64,000 nt of DNA, taken from the NCBI RefSeq assembly GCF_000972845.2, contig NC_040022.1, forward strand, positions 3,629,181 through 3,693,180, read 5' to 3'. This DNA comes from Larimichthys crocea (taxonomy: Eukaryota > Chordata > Actinopteri > Sciaenidae). Shown piece after piece: positions 51,501 to 64,000 of the stretch. Both the position numbers and the translations under genes were made by a program. Position 1 is the stretch's first letter. Every line of letters begins with the position of its first letter. Below the pieces are notes generated by a model, which made no database searches, was not told the DNA's origin, and worked only from the letters and a program-made list of their open reading frames with translations.

Positions 51501-53844
51501 ACTGAAAACGTCCTGACAAGAATTGGATGGGAAACAAGCACTGTGCCTACATACAGCCTCACAGAGCACTTAGCTCAGGTAAGAACTCACCCCCGACTAA
51601 GTGACAGAAACCATCTTGTTTCTTTAGAGTGGCCCATGTCCTATCGAAACATTGGACATTGATCATGGATGTAGGTATCTTCTTTCTGGCTCAATGTTTA
51701 CATTGAGCTTGGGAGATGTCTCTTCTGGAGACTTCTGCCTGGCCTACCATCCTTCGTGTCCACGTTCCACGAGATCCTGTCGGGCTTTGGGGGTGCCGGG
51801 TGCAATGTGAATAATGGTGCTCCCGCATAGTGAATCGTGGGAGTGTGGGGGCGGGGGCGTGAGGTGACAAGTCTACCAGGAATCTGTGGAGACTGCGTAT
51901 CCTTGAGAGGGGTTTAGTGTCGGCTTTGCAACAATGGTACAGGGGAGATGGGTTCGGGTAGCACATGCACATCGTCCGCGTAAAAGGGATTGAAGGACGG
52001 AAAGATGCACCCAAAAAATCTCATGTACATTTATGGCATAAGCCACATTTCAAGAAGGTCCAGTGCAGAACTGGCTATAAAAGATCAAGCATAAGAGTCC
52101 AAAGTTTCCATAAATGTGAGACAGTTTTACTTGATTTCTTCACTTTTTGACACAAGTCCGAGATTTTGAATGAAATCACTTGTGATTTACTAAAACAAAA
52201 GCTTGTGTTGTACATATGTGTGATGTTTAGGCAGGAAAAGTTGGCGGCCAATGCGCTGCCCTGGTTGCAATTTGTGGCAAAAAAGAAGAAAAAGCGATAC
52301 AAGGTCAGGATTGTCATTACCAGTAGGGGGAGAATGTTGTACACTAGCCGGCCAGTATGATGCACTATGTAGAGGAAGTACATAATATATAGTGTACTCC
52401 ACAATTAAAGTATCTAAATTGAGACACAGCCTCAGTATCATTATAGTAAGGAAGAAGCTGTGAGGTGCGGGTAAGATTCCCCCCCCCCCGTCCCCCCCCC
52501 CCCTCCCCCCCCCCCCGAAAAAAACCAAACAGATAGGTTCCCAAAGCATTGCGATGTCATTTGCTCAATACATACCTGAGGTCATTCCGACAACTAATTC
52601 CTTTCGTAAGAAATAAGATAAAGGAAAAACAACAAAGAAACACGAAGAAAAGGGAACCATGGCTCATTAAATAGAAGCTACAGCAGCTTTTGTCGCAACC
52701 ATCACAAGTAGAGCAAGTCAACCCAGAGTGCGAATGATTAAAGGCTTTCCAGTCGGTGAGGATTCCAGGCAGACATCCCTCACAGCACATTAACAAGCAC
52801 AAAACCTACAAAAGCAGCTTCATATCCTGTCTATAAACAAACCTGGGTTGCTTTTATGATACATCATGGAGTTTATGCTGTCACCATATAAAGAAAAGGA
52901 CCAAGTCCCTCTTTGCTGAGGGTTCATATTCTTTAAAATAGACTTTTCTTTAACATGCATGTGTAAAGCCTGCACCTGGCCTGCATTTTTTAGCTAATTA
53001 CAGCTTTTAATTCTCCCACTTCAGCCGCTCAGGAGTGCACATACTGTAGTTCATTCGGTAAAAAACTTAAGAGACAGAAATAGGCAGCAACAGTAGGAAC
53101 AGACTGTATCTTTGTAATATTAGACCCAACAAATCCCACCATGAGCAAGCACTTGGAACAGTAGGCAAGGAAACCTGATTTTTACAGGCAGAAACCCTGA
53201 CAAAACTGCCATGACGGGTTGAATTAGATAGGAAGAGAGACAAAGATGCACAACAACAACAACTATAACTTTAATGAAAACATGACTAATAATAGCATGT
53301 ATAGTTGGCGGTCACAACGATCCCCAATAAAGGGCGAAGCCCGCATCCATGACAACCGGCGGAGACGATAGAAAGCTGACAATCTCCACTACTAGTAAGA
53401 ATCTCGTGACATGCGTGATGGTACACAAATGTGTCCGATGAGAAGCAGAAAAAGAAGAGCGCAATGCTGTTGTGGAAAATCGCTGGAAGTCACGTCAATG
53501 GTGCGGCCAGGGAGTTCGTTTGTTTTCTTTTGCTTGCGCCCGATTATATGGCTGTTTGGAGGCCATCTCCCACCTGCAGCCATGTCTGTTTTGTATGTTC
53601 ATTAGGCTGAACATGATGAGTCTCCACAGCCACTGGTTCCCAAAACTGACGCGCTTAGGCCCATCACGGTTGAACCCGCGGCAGACAGGGAGGAAGGAGA
53701 CGGGCGAGGAGAGGGAGGGAAAGGAAGGAAAGAAAGCATGGAGGGCGGAGGGAGAGCCGGCAAAGGGGGGGAAGGAAAGGGGAGAAGGAGCAGGGGGAAA
53801 GGGAGGGGGGGGAGGCGAGCGAGCTAAGGAAAAACATCTCCCCC
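51501..53844. other. Intervening segment, no gene recognised
   Basis: Unlike the flanking duplicates. It contains a C homopolymer tract (52479-52516) and no open frame with recognisable homology. The right end (53690-53830) is GA-rich. Confidence 0.5.
52479..52516. repeat. Poly-C tract with single T/G interruptions
   Basis: 38 bases, nearly all C. Read as G on the other strand it has four G-runs and could form a quadruplex, but its length is also typical of sequencing slippage. Confidence 0.8.
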
Positions 53845-56800
53845 CCCCCTCCGGCCCCTCCTCACCTCACATCCACCTTTCCTTCCGCCCACATGTTCGC
53901 TCAAACCTGCTTCGTATGGTCGTCGGTGTTAGTGATTGAGAGCCAGCTGGGCCGCTCACCCAGGAGATAAAGGGCCACTGATCGGAAAGTGAGCATAGCC
54001 GGACGTGGCCATATTCCTGCACAGCATGGTTGTCATTTCATCACCGCTATGGTCACATTGTGTGTTCCCGCCAGCCACCCCCAACCATCCTCTCTAAAAC
54101 TAACCAGACCTACCCCCGTCCTAACCAACCTAACCTCTAAGAGCACACTACACCCTCTACCCACCGTGGGGCCCTTATTCCACCGTGCCACCACGTCCTC
54201 TTCTTACTCTCTTACCCTCTTTCAGTCTCTCTTTCTCTTCTGCGATCTCTCGAAATACCAGGCAGAGCTGCAGACAATGACGATGAAACAGACAGTCACG
54301 TCCGCTCCTGTCGCTGATCATTAGCAAAGCCCTGTGGTCGAGCTTCATTAAAGCCTGCGAGAGCACCACTTCAGACATACAGGCATACAGGCAGTCAGAC
54401 AGACAGACATACATACAGACAGACATACAGCATGCAAGGCAGGCAGTCAAGGGAAAAGGCAGGAGGCAGGCAGGCAACAGGCAGACAGCATGGCAGGCAT
54501 CAGGCAGCAAGCCAGGCAGTAATACAGGCAGTGGTCATACGACAGAGAACAGGCAGGCAGACAGAAGACAAGACAAGAACAGAAGGAGTTTTACAAAACC
54601 GTGCAAAACGTTTCAGTTTAAAATAAATTATAATAAGTTCCGTTAACCACTCTGACTCAGTCACTGTTTAACTCATGAAAAGCTCTCGTAGCCCCTTCCT
54701 CGCTGCTTTTCCTGGTTTCACGTGGATAGGGGTGTCATCATTTTTCACAACAGTTAATCTTGTTAATAAATAACGATTTGTTGATTTAAAAAACGTATTT
54801 AAACCAAATAAATCACACATAAAGTCTACAGCAGGTACTGCTCCGTTTACAACCTTCAAATCCAACGCAATACAGTTTATTACGTAATACTGAAATATGT
54901 GTTTATAGATGAGATACGTGATTAGAAATGTACACAAATCAACGAAGTCCTAGCTCGTTCGCCTTACCCCAACCCCCGTTTAATAAAACCTTCAACCCAA
55001 ATACACAGTTTATAATCCGTAACCCTGACATAATAAATAACACGAGTTTTGTGATGAAAAACGTATTAAACATTTTGACAGCGTCACGTTTCCACATCAT
55101 CACGTTAACCTCTAACTCTTAATAAAAGTTCATCTTTAACTACACACCGCCAGCGAGGGACCACCACCCCGCCGCCTCTTTCTACGTACGCCTGACTAGT
55201 ATATTATTGCGCAAAAACAGTGAAAATGTCTCGTGAGCGCGGTGGATGATGATAAGAGGAGGAGGAAGGAGGAGGAGGGAAAAACGGCATGTATGGAGAA
55301 ATGAAAAATAAAAAGAGAAGAGAGCCAATCTGCTGCAAACGCCGAGCCGAGTCCTGAGATTACGGACGCGGTGACAGCAGCTGCATTATCGGCGGTACAT
55401 GTCGGTGTGTGTGTGATGGGGGTGGTCCCGTCCTGTATAGACCTCATCAACCCCCGCCTCCTCGCTCTATACCCCCGCTCCGGCGGCCCTGATGGGACCC
55501 CACCTTTCATGTGGCTCCTTGTGGTTCATGGTTGTGGGAGGGGGCGGTACATGTGTTCAGCGCCCCCTCCGGCCCTTGCGTCTGTCCCCGCCTTCGCCAA
55601 GAAATTCTTTTCCTCCGAAGAGCAGGCGAGCGTCTTCCGTCCATCGTCCCCCATGACCCGTTTTCAATTATTCCACAGACACTTCTCCCGTTCCGGCAGC
55701 CGCCGGCAATACATTTGATTTCTACCTTTCCTGACGATAATTTATAATTAGATTGTGATTCATTTTTTATTTTACCTTTAACCCATGCCATGTTCCAGTC
55801 CTGGGTTCCGCCCTTCCAGTCCGTTTTTTATTCTCGTTTTCTCTCTTATTCCTTGCTTTCCGTTGCCTCGCTGCCGCTCCGGGTGCAACCTCCTCCCTGA
55901 ATCCGTGTTTTTAATTTTTTTTTCCAATTGCTTCCCACCTTAATGGGTCACTTCCATGAATTAAACCACCTTTTCAATTTCCTCGCTTCCTGTCCCCTTT
56001 TATTCCTTTTCCCTCGCCGTTCAATCCCTCCCCTTTTTTACAGCATCATTTATACAGCCCGGATTCACAAGTACACTGCTTCTTTTAAGTTGTTCCCCCC
56101 GCAGAGTTTGTAATGATACCCCTGTCGGCATAGCCATCTGTCGCCTGTCCGTCCAGCCCCTTAATTTTATCTTTTTCTTTGCCTCCCATGTGGCAAAATC
56201 TGTAATCAGCCAGGTAAAATTTACAAATGCCTCAACCCAGGCGGGGGCAGTGCCGATCTCCAGCGGTCCAGACCGTATCTTCCCCCCCACCTACCAGTTT
56301 TCTCTCCTTTAATACTGTAATCAATCTCCATGAACTTTTGCGTCCCAACTGTGGTTTCACCTAAACTAATCTGACTCCTCCGTTCCAGCTTGGCTACCGC
56401 CGTACCCCGGCCCACCCCAGCATCTTCCCTTCATCCCAGTTAGCTCCTTACCGCCTTGTTTTCTTCAGAGTTTATCTTAAGTAATCTTTAAATCAATACA
56501 GTTGAACTTTGTCCTGTAACCCACGACAAATCACGTAACTGCTACTTTCTTCCGGCAAGCGAGGCTATTTAACGTTAAGCGCCACTAAAGAAAAGGTTGC
56601 TTTATTTTTCTGACTATGAAGCATATTTGGCTTCTACTTTTGTTTTATGTGGTTTAACAAACTCCAACATCGCTCAGATGTTGGAGCTTAATATGGTTTT
56701 TAAAAATTATTTAGACAGGACTTGTCGATTTTTTTTCCGCTGCAGGCCCCCCTTCTCGTTTCGCCGAGCTAAGTTCACCGGCCAGTTTGGCTCAGGTTTA

Positions 56801-59800
56801 CGTAGCTACCGTTCTAAAAGCAGTGAGACAACATTTAACAGAGGACCAGAAACGTAACCTTGCTCATCCTTTTTGGCACATTCGAATGGAAAACCGAGCT
56901 CTCGTTTTTTGAGAAGGCAGCCCGCGCGAACATGCCACCTGTTAGTTGTCATCGTGTGACTTGTGCCGTTGTAATTAGAAGGGCTTCACGGTTACGGAGG
57001 CCCGCCGCATTCATGTTTAAAAATGATACAAATCCAGGTCGGGGTAATAAATGACCTCTGTGCCTCCGAGCACCGGCGTGCTGTCGGAAAAATATTATAA
57101 AAACACATTGGCACAAATAAATATTAACCCCTTTGGCAGCCTGTTGAAGAGTGAATGAAGTCCGCCGTGACGCCGGTCACGGTTTGGAAATCGCTGAGAG
57201 CAAACAGCACGAGCACTGAACCTCCCCGAGGAGGCAATCCCTGTACACACACGGCGGGGCCCCGAGACGAGGCTCGCCGCGGGGGGCGAGCAAGGCCGAG
57301 AACGTGGGAGGCGGGCGGCGGACATGAGAGCTGTGATGGGAGGAGATGGTGGAGGGGCTGTTGCTGGACGAGCACAGGGGGAAGGTTATTGGGTGAGAGG
57401 ATGGGGAGGGAGGGGCGCCTCCTTGGGGGAGGAGAGGGGAGGGAGTGGTGTAGGAGGTCAGTAGTTTGCGAGTCGGAGGAGGGAAAATGTGGAGAAGGGT
57501 GGAGGTTGTAGCGATCGCCAGACAGGTGATATGTAGGGATTAAAATCGTTAACATGACGCCAGTATGGAAAAGGTGAAAGAGAAGAGCGGTGGGGGGGGG
57601 GGGTGGGGGGGGGGGGGGGTTGGGGGGGGGGGGTGTAGGTAGGAACTCTGTTGATGTAAAAGAATTTGTAGCCGAACCTTCAACAAATCACGTGAACTCA
57701 TTTGAGGTTGCGGAGACGAGTTACAAGCACTAACGATGAGCTATTTACGTTTTTATAAGCACTTTCCTTAACCCTAACCCTCTTTTGCATCTATGTTTCT
57801 TACACTTGTCCTGTAATACAATACTACATACTTCTTTTTATTAAAATTTTTTTAAAACGAATAAAAAATCATAAACGCTTGCTACTCTCCGTACACAAAT
57901 TCGGGATAAACACAGTATCTTCAACAACAATACAGTTTAGTTGCTACTTAAAGACATGTCTCTTAATCAGTTAGTCTTTCAATAAATACATTTAAACTTG
58001 TATTTAACCTTAACAAATCACGTGAACTCAGTTTGAGGTTGCGGAGACGGCAGTTACAGCTACTACACTGAGGCTAGGCTAGTTACGTTTTAGCACTTTT
58101 ACACGCTCTTACTTCAGTAACATTTCTTTTGCATACTAGTTTCTTAACAAGTTATCTGTAAATAAATATACTTTTTTTATTATTATTATTAAAATATGTA
58201 TTTTAAACAAAATAAATCACATAAACTAGCTAGTCCGTTAATCGAGCTAAGAGTACACGGAAAACACAGTATCTTCAAATAAACACAGTTTATTGTACTG
58301 AAATACTCTGTCTCTTAATCAGTCACTTTCAATAAATACATCTGGATTTGTAATTCAAACCTCAACAAATCACGTAACCAGTTTAGGTTGCGGAGACGGC
58401 AGTTACAGACTACTACGCTGAGCTAGGCTAGTTACGTTTTAGCACTTTTAACACGCTGCTTTCTTGTTCAGTAACATTCCTGTGGCATAAACTTTCAAAC
58501 TACACATTTCTTATCGTTAATCTTTAAATAAATAAAAAAAAAATGTAGCCAACCACAACAAATCATATGAACTACACCTGCTAAGCTTGGCTAGTTTTAC
58601 CACATTTCAGACGCAACTAAGTTGTTGTTGTTTTTTTCCTTCATTACATCAGATTTAGCTTCTAGTTTATTTTACGTGGGTTTAACAAACTAAACTTACT
58701 AAGGAGCATTAATATGTTCAATGAAAGTGTGTGAATTCACTGTAGCTAAAGCGTTAGCTAGCCGCCAGTTTTGGTTTTACACGCGGCTTCTTTTGTCGAT
58801 AACATTTCCACGGCACACGATGTCTCTTAATAAGTCAATCTTTAAATAAATACACATGAATATGTGACTGAAATGTAGCTTCAACACAACATATCACATG
58901 AACCCCACTTTGCGGAGTTGGTGGGTTGCGGAGACGGCAGAGGTGGAGGAGGAAAATCGTTCCTCACTTCGTTACGCACCTGGCACCACGACTACAACCT
59001 AATCAGGAACAAATCGATCAACTGCAGGGTGTAAACGCACCGGGGGTCCGCTGAAGTTCAACCCGCTCCTCCTCCCTCCTCCACCCTCCTGCGTGGCAGT
59101 AATTGTGTACGCCGAAATAAACTCACAAACAGGGGAGGGCAGCTCGCACCGCAAAACACCCGCTTGTCCGATATGGTTGATGATGATACTGCACACTGAC
59201 TGAGCAACACCGATGCCGTCCTCAGTATTATTATTCTTGTAAATATTAGCGGTGGAGGAGGTGGAAAAATGCACAGAAGGATGTGTAGTTTAATGTCAGA
59301 CGTAGCTCTGCTCCGGATCACATACACGGCTGTTAATGCCAGACGGGGAGGGAGGTTTTAGAGGTAAGGGCAGTTTTTGGACGGGGAGCTTATGTCTTCC
59401 TTTCAGGTTTATTAGATATGGTGGGGTAGGGAGGAAGGGTGGGGGGTGCAATTGTAGGTACGTGCTTTACACACTGGGCGCGCGTAGGTGGGCGAACAGA
59501 GAGGAAGATGGAGAGAAGGAACAGCGAGGTGTGTGGAGGTGAAGCTAGGGTGACAAGGAGGGAGGAAAGGAGGAAAGGGGATACGCGGACTCCCGCAGAC
59601 TGTCTAAACGTGGACGTAGTCTCCGACCGCAGCTTCCTAATGCGTAGCTGTGCCCCGCAGACTGTCAACGAATCCGTCTCCACGATGTCTATACGGACGG
59701 GCTCCGACGTTCCCCAGACTGTCTAAAACCTGGACGGAGTCCGGAGTCGCAGATGCTAAATGGAGTAGTCTCGGACGTCCCCTCCAGCAGCTGTCTAAAA

Positions 59801-62360
59801 CCTGGACGTCTACTCCCGAGTGTCTACCGGTGTCCCGACGTCCCGCACTGTCTAAAAACTTGACGTAGTTCTTGTACCCCGCAGACTGTCTAAACCTGGT
59901 CGTAGTCTCGTGACGTCCCCGCGACTGTCAAAACCTGGACGGTCTCTGTGACGTCCCCGCAGACTGTCTAAAACCTCTGGAGGTCTCCGTGACGTCCCCG
60001 CAGACTGTCTAAAAACCTGGACTGGTCTCCGTGACGTCCCCGCAGACTGTCTAAAACTGGACGTGTCTCCGGACGTCCCCGCAGACTGTCTAAAACCTGG
60101 ACGTGGTCTCCGTGTGCGTCCCCGCAGACTGTCTAAAACTGGACGTAGTTCTCGTGTGACGTCCCCCGGCAGACTGTCTAAAACCTGGTCGTAGTCCTCT
60201 GTGACGTCCTGCAGACTGTCTAAAACCTGGACGTAGTCTCCGTGACGTCCCCGAGAACTGTTCTAAAACCGGTACGTAGTCCGTGACTCCCCGAGACTGT
60301 CTAAACCGACGTAGTCTCCGTGACGTCCCCGCAGACTGTCTAAAAAACGTACGATACGTGTTAGAACGTTCCTTTAACGTTAAAGTTCAACTTGATTCAG
60401 TGGCGACCTCTTTTTTTTTTTTCCTCAACAGAAAAATTCAATTACAAGCGTTTCTTATAGGACACACACACACACACAGGTTCAGACTGGGACATCATTT
60501 TTGTGTGTGTGTGTGTGTGTGTGTGTTGTGTGTGTGTCCTCCTGCTGGTTTTTCGCCGGCGGCGATGAGCACCTGTGCGACGCGCGCAACAAAGGTTCCT
60601 AGCAACAGTCGTCGAGGAGAGACACGTCAGGATGCACACCTGTTGATCTGCTGGGACCCTCTGTGATAAGTGGCCCCGGTAACCATGGCGACCGGGATAT
60701 GGGATGGATCCATGCATGGCTATTGAATGGCCTTGGATTATAAACACCACAGATACATACATACGAAGACACACACACACACATAACGAGGCCTCGGAGC
60801 ATGCTCGGTTTCACACCTGCATGCCGACTCGTAAACAGACTTCACACACGGAGAACGTGCAACATTTAAGAGACACACACACACACCACACACGTCGACG
60901 ACTCCAAACCTCACAATGCGGCAGATGGCCGACGTGGCACGACTTACTCGCTGGCGTGCAGGTGGACGAGGAAACGCTCGCAGAGAACTCGTCGACCTTC
61001 AGCAGGATCGTCGTCGTTCACCACAAAAACAGACAAGAAATCTGCGTGAAGAGAAAATAATGATCGCCGTCGCTGCTCACGGTTTGTATAGACTGAAAGG
61101 CCCCATAGAAATGTGAGCGCTCAGATGCAATCACACGGGAACAATGCTGCTCGCGTGAGCGCGTTTCTCTGCCTGATACACGCCAACGTTGAATAGTTTC
61201 CAATTAAAGACGTGTGAAACGTCTCTGTGCGCTCAGGTCGGATGCATTGAACATGGAAATGAAGCCGTTGTTGTGTGTTAAAAATCACTTTTACACGTGT
61301 GGAGATACGATGCATCCGCACCACGTGACGGAGGAAGTTCATCAGCAGCTTAATTAGATTTTCCCCGTCACGTCGTTTTCACGCCGGACACGGTAACTAT
61401 TTTAAGGTGTGGTAAAATATGTATGTGCCATAGTGGTGATGTTTGTCCTTTATTTACATGAGTAACCAGTCACAGGTGGTGTCATGAGGGCCGAGCGGGG
61501 ACGTAGCGTCTTCATGCTCCGTCTAAAAGTGAAATTAAAAAAAACGGATCAGCGCCCTCAGAACGCGTTCCTTTAGTTAGACCGGCTGAGCAAGATAAAC
61601 CTGAATTCAGACCAAAGAAGCAACGACGGTATAAGAACGGAGCGCGTATCCGTTGGGGTGGAAGTAGCTTTGAAGTTAGGATAGTTGGGATTTGGACCAG
61701 TATGTCCACACCCACAATAAAAGGCGGAGTCTCCACCGGCCACGGCCGCCGCGTCTAGTCAACGTTTCACGTTAAAAAAACCAACGCAGGATGTTTACAT
61801 ATCAGAAGCACACGAACCAGAAAAATGAGCAAATCTGAGCAAGTTAACGAAGGCTGTCAATCAAAGCGTCCAGTTATGTTAATAAGCATCTTAACTAACA
61901 CTAAAAATAAATCGTTACAATGCAGCAGCTGTAATAAAGTCGGAAACAACATTCCTGGACTGACAGCCGGTCCAACGGCCTAATACGTCTGGACGGAGCG
62001 GAGCGAGACAACAAGATGTGCAGCGCTGGTTAACGAGCAGTTCAAGTGATAAACCCGCCGTCTGTTGGAGTGAGCGTGCGAGAGCGGCGTGATAGTTGGT
62101 CTCGTAAGTCGGCCGGCGTTGATACGAGCTGTGCGGATCGCTCCTCCTCATCGCTCGACATTTGATCTCCGCGCGACTCCTTCACGAAGACGTCTTTATT
62201 ATGCATCACGTGTCTGTTTGCATACAGACAGACGCAAACCGCATTTCGCTTTGAGGAACAATACAGATAAAGAATGGAGACGTATCTGTGACTCCGCAGA
62301 GGTGAATATATAAATACATATAGAACATATATAAATACATTATAATATATATAAATATTA
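53845..62360 (+). repeat. Large direct duplication, right copy (indel-rich)
   Basis: Same order as 43765-51340 but with very frequent single-base insertions and deletions, especially in homopolymers (for example the G runs at 57591-57634 against a short run at about 47118). The section 55760-56460 is so altered that only islands align, whereas 60400-62200 is nearly identical apart from single-base changes. The extra length is mostly the 42-bp array. Confidence 0.9.
59580..60350. repeat. 42-bp tandem repeat, about 18 copies
   Basis: Same unit as 49145-49260, with each copy carrying scattered base losses. The copy number is about six times that of the left copy. Confidence 0.85.
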
Positions 62361-62690
62361 AAAAAATCTATAATACTCAAAGATATATATACATATATAA
62401 ATATAATATATCATATTATAGATATATGAGGTTATTCGAAAACATATATATACATCAATAAATATACAAATCCTAGCAACTGAAGGGGAAAGAAATAGCA
62501 AGATAAACTGCTATAGATAATTGAAAGAACTGCTGATAATACAAATCAATAAATATATTATACATATCATATAATATATATAGACTATATATATATAAGT
62601 CACACATACAAAATCTATATATAATGACCATACAATAAATTAATATAATCTACAGCATCCCCATAAATATATATAAATATATAAATAAAC
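62361..62690. repeat. AT-rich microsatellite region
   Basis: ATATAAATATATAAATAC-type sequence continuing from the end of the right duplication copy, with irregular interruptions. Confidence 0.7.
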
Positions 62691-62805
62691 TCACTGCTCG
62701 TCAAATATAAAGTCCAGTCTGTGTTGGTTCATGGACTGTTTAAAGACGATGGCGGACCTCAGGCAGACTGACTGATGCCTGGATGCGCTAACAAGCATTT
62801 ATTAG

Positions 62806-63345
62806 GGTTGCCAAATTCTTTCCAAGTTGGAAATTTTCCATGGGAATAAACCAGGAATTTAAATAAATTAAAGTTTGGCCCTTTAACAGTGAACTTAAAT
62901 ATATTTTAGCATCATCTTGACTAAAACAACCAGATTTCCTGCAGGTCCACTTGAATATCTGCTGTTCCTCAAGCACATGCACATAGCACACTGCTTACTG
63001 CAGGGCTACTGAGGCCACGCCCCCTACCTGCACAGGTGATCTCTGTACCTGGACCACACTTTAGAGCCCAGAGCACACAGAGACTGTTGAAGACACATGT
63101 GAGCTCGTGGACGACAGAATATTGTTCAATAAAATCATTCAAACTTGATAAACTTAGAAATAAATCTGTTTTATTTTGCGTGTTTAGATTTATGTTTGGA
63201 TATGATAGTTTGTTTAAATTACACCCAGTCTACAGGTAATTACATAAATTCCCATGGAGTTTTCGATTTGGAATATTCCCCAGCTTGGAAGCATGGAAGG
63301 TTTCCGGAAATTTACCAGAAACTTTCCTCAATCCTAGCCTTTATA
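62806..63345. mobile_element. hAT-like MITE, family B (copy 3, longest)
   Basis: Left TTAGGGTTGCCAAATTCTTT and right ACCAGAAACTTTCCTCAATC with the family interior (TTGGAAATTTTCCATGGGAA; AGAGCCCAGAGCACACAGAG; TTCAATAAAA). Non-coding. Confidence 0.65.
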
Positions 63346-64000
63346 AACAAGAAAAATAATGGTAATTACTTATTAAATGTCGGTGACGACATCCTGGCTG
63401 CGAATGTTGAAACCTCAGAGCTAAATGTCAAGGAGAACCTCCAGGAAACGTTCTGTCAACGTTTGCAGTTTGATGTTTGTCTGCGTAATAAAGAAATAAA
63501 TAATTAATAAATCAAAGCTGACCTTGATTTTACTGCGTCAGTTCATCACTGCCAGGCTCCACAAGCCTGTTGCTCCTCCAGGACTCCTCCTCCTCCTCCT
63601 CCTCTAAATATTTGTTCTCTTTTCTCTCCCATACTCGAGTGAACCTCCTCCCCCCGTCGCAGCAACCACCACCCTCACCTCTCCTCCTCCTCCTCCTCCT
63701 CCTGCTTCCTCCAGAGAATGAAAAGGCCACATCAAACAATGGATTTAGGCTGCTCTCTAAGTAGACGAGGGGAGGAAGATGGAAAAACTAAGCCGGGATA
63801 CAAGAGGGTGAGGTCACGGGGGAGGGGAGGAGGTGGAGGAGGGGAATGTGAGGACCAGGTGTAGAAAGAGGGTGGAGGAGGATGGAGCGAGCGGTACAGA
63901 AGATCCGTCTTTTCTATCTTTTACACAGAAAATGTGACGTTTACACCTCAGCGTCACGTTTCTAAATATTTACACTTTATATTATTACGAGATTTGATTT
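63346..64000. other. Non-coding to the window edge
   Basis: Includes two CTC-rich runs (63586-63605, 63678-63703) and a GA-rich stretch (63760-63900). No gene is recognised. Confidence 0.5.

Overview
This window is nuclear DNA from a bony fish, most likely a spiny-rayed teleost. The evidence is two vertebrate multi-exon genes with GT-AG introns (RANBP10 and TSNAXIP1, which are also adjacent and head-to-head in human), abundant (CA)n microsatellites and minisatellites, and several teleost-type interspersed repeats. There are no bacterial operons and no CRISPR array. Gene content is low: everything confidently coding for the host lies between about 6.2 and 30.6 kb.

Layout: 1-1742 is a tandem array of 0.7-0.8 kb repeat units, followed by an assembly gap (1743-2612). 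2613-3300 is a GC-rich promoter region with a near-consensus ZNF143/THAP11 site and an apparent first exon of a minus-strand gene whose remainder is off the left edge or in the gap. 3385-4704 is an AT-rich 27-30 bp minisatellite. TSNAXIP1 runs on the minus strand (10756 to 6212, 11 exons, 457 aa). A 733-bp bidirectional promoter separates it from RANBP10 on the plus strand (11490 to 30565, 14 exons, 619 aa). Both models were rebuilt exon by exon, and every junction keeps frame. The introns carry minisatellites, miniature transposons and LINE scraps.

From 30.6 to 64 kb I find no host protein-coding gene. This part holds GCTA-rich low-complexity DNA (31.2-33.4 kb), a 23-bp minisatellite (34.35-34.95 kb), a transposon with perfect 61-bp inverted ends and a truncated IS630/Tc1-type transposase (36.0-37.7 kb), complex single-copy-looking DNA that could include conserved non-coding elements (38.75-39.3 and 42.2-42.7 kb), a purine-only tract (40.1-40.6 kb), and a large direct duplication: about 43.77-51.34 kb reappears at about 53.85-62.36 kb with dense single-base indels. 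The indel pattern suggests that the second copy is unpolished long-read sequence used in assembly and not a genuine paralogous segment.

Functionally, RANBP10 is a SPRY-LisH-CTLH scaffold of the CTLH/GID ubiquitin ligase family and TSNAXIP1 is a coiled-coil, testis-associated protein. They share a promoter region but no known pathway. The most interesting feature is a 33-bp tandem repeat at the end of RANBP10 exon 9. It has copied the exon's 5' splice site five times in frame, so alternative donor choice could add 0, 11, 22, 33 or 44 residues.
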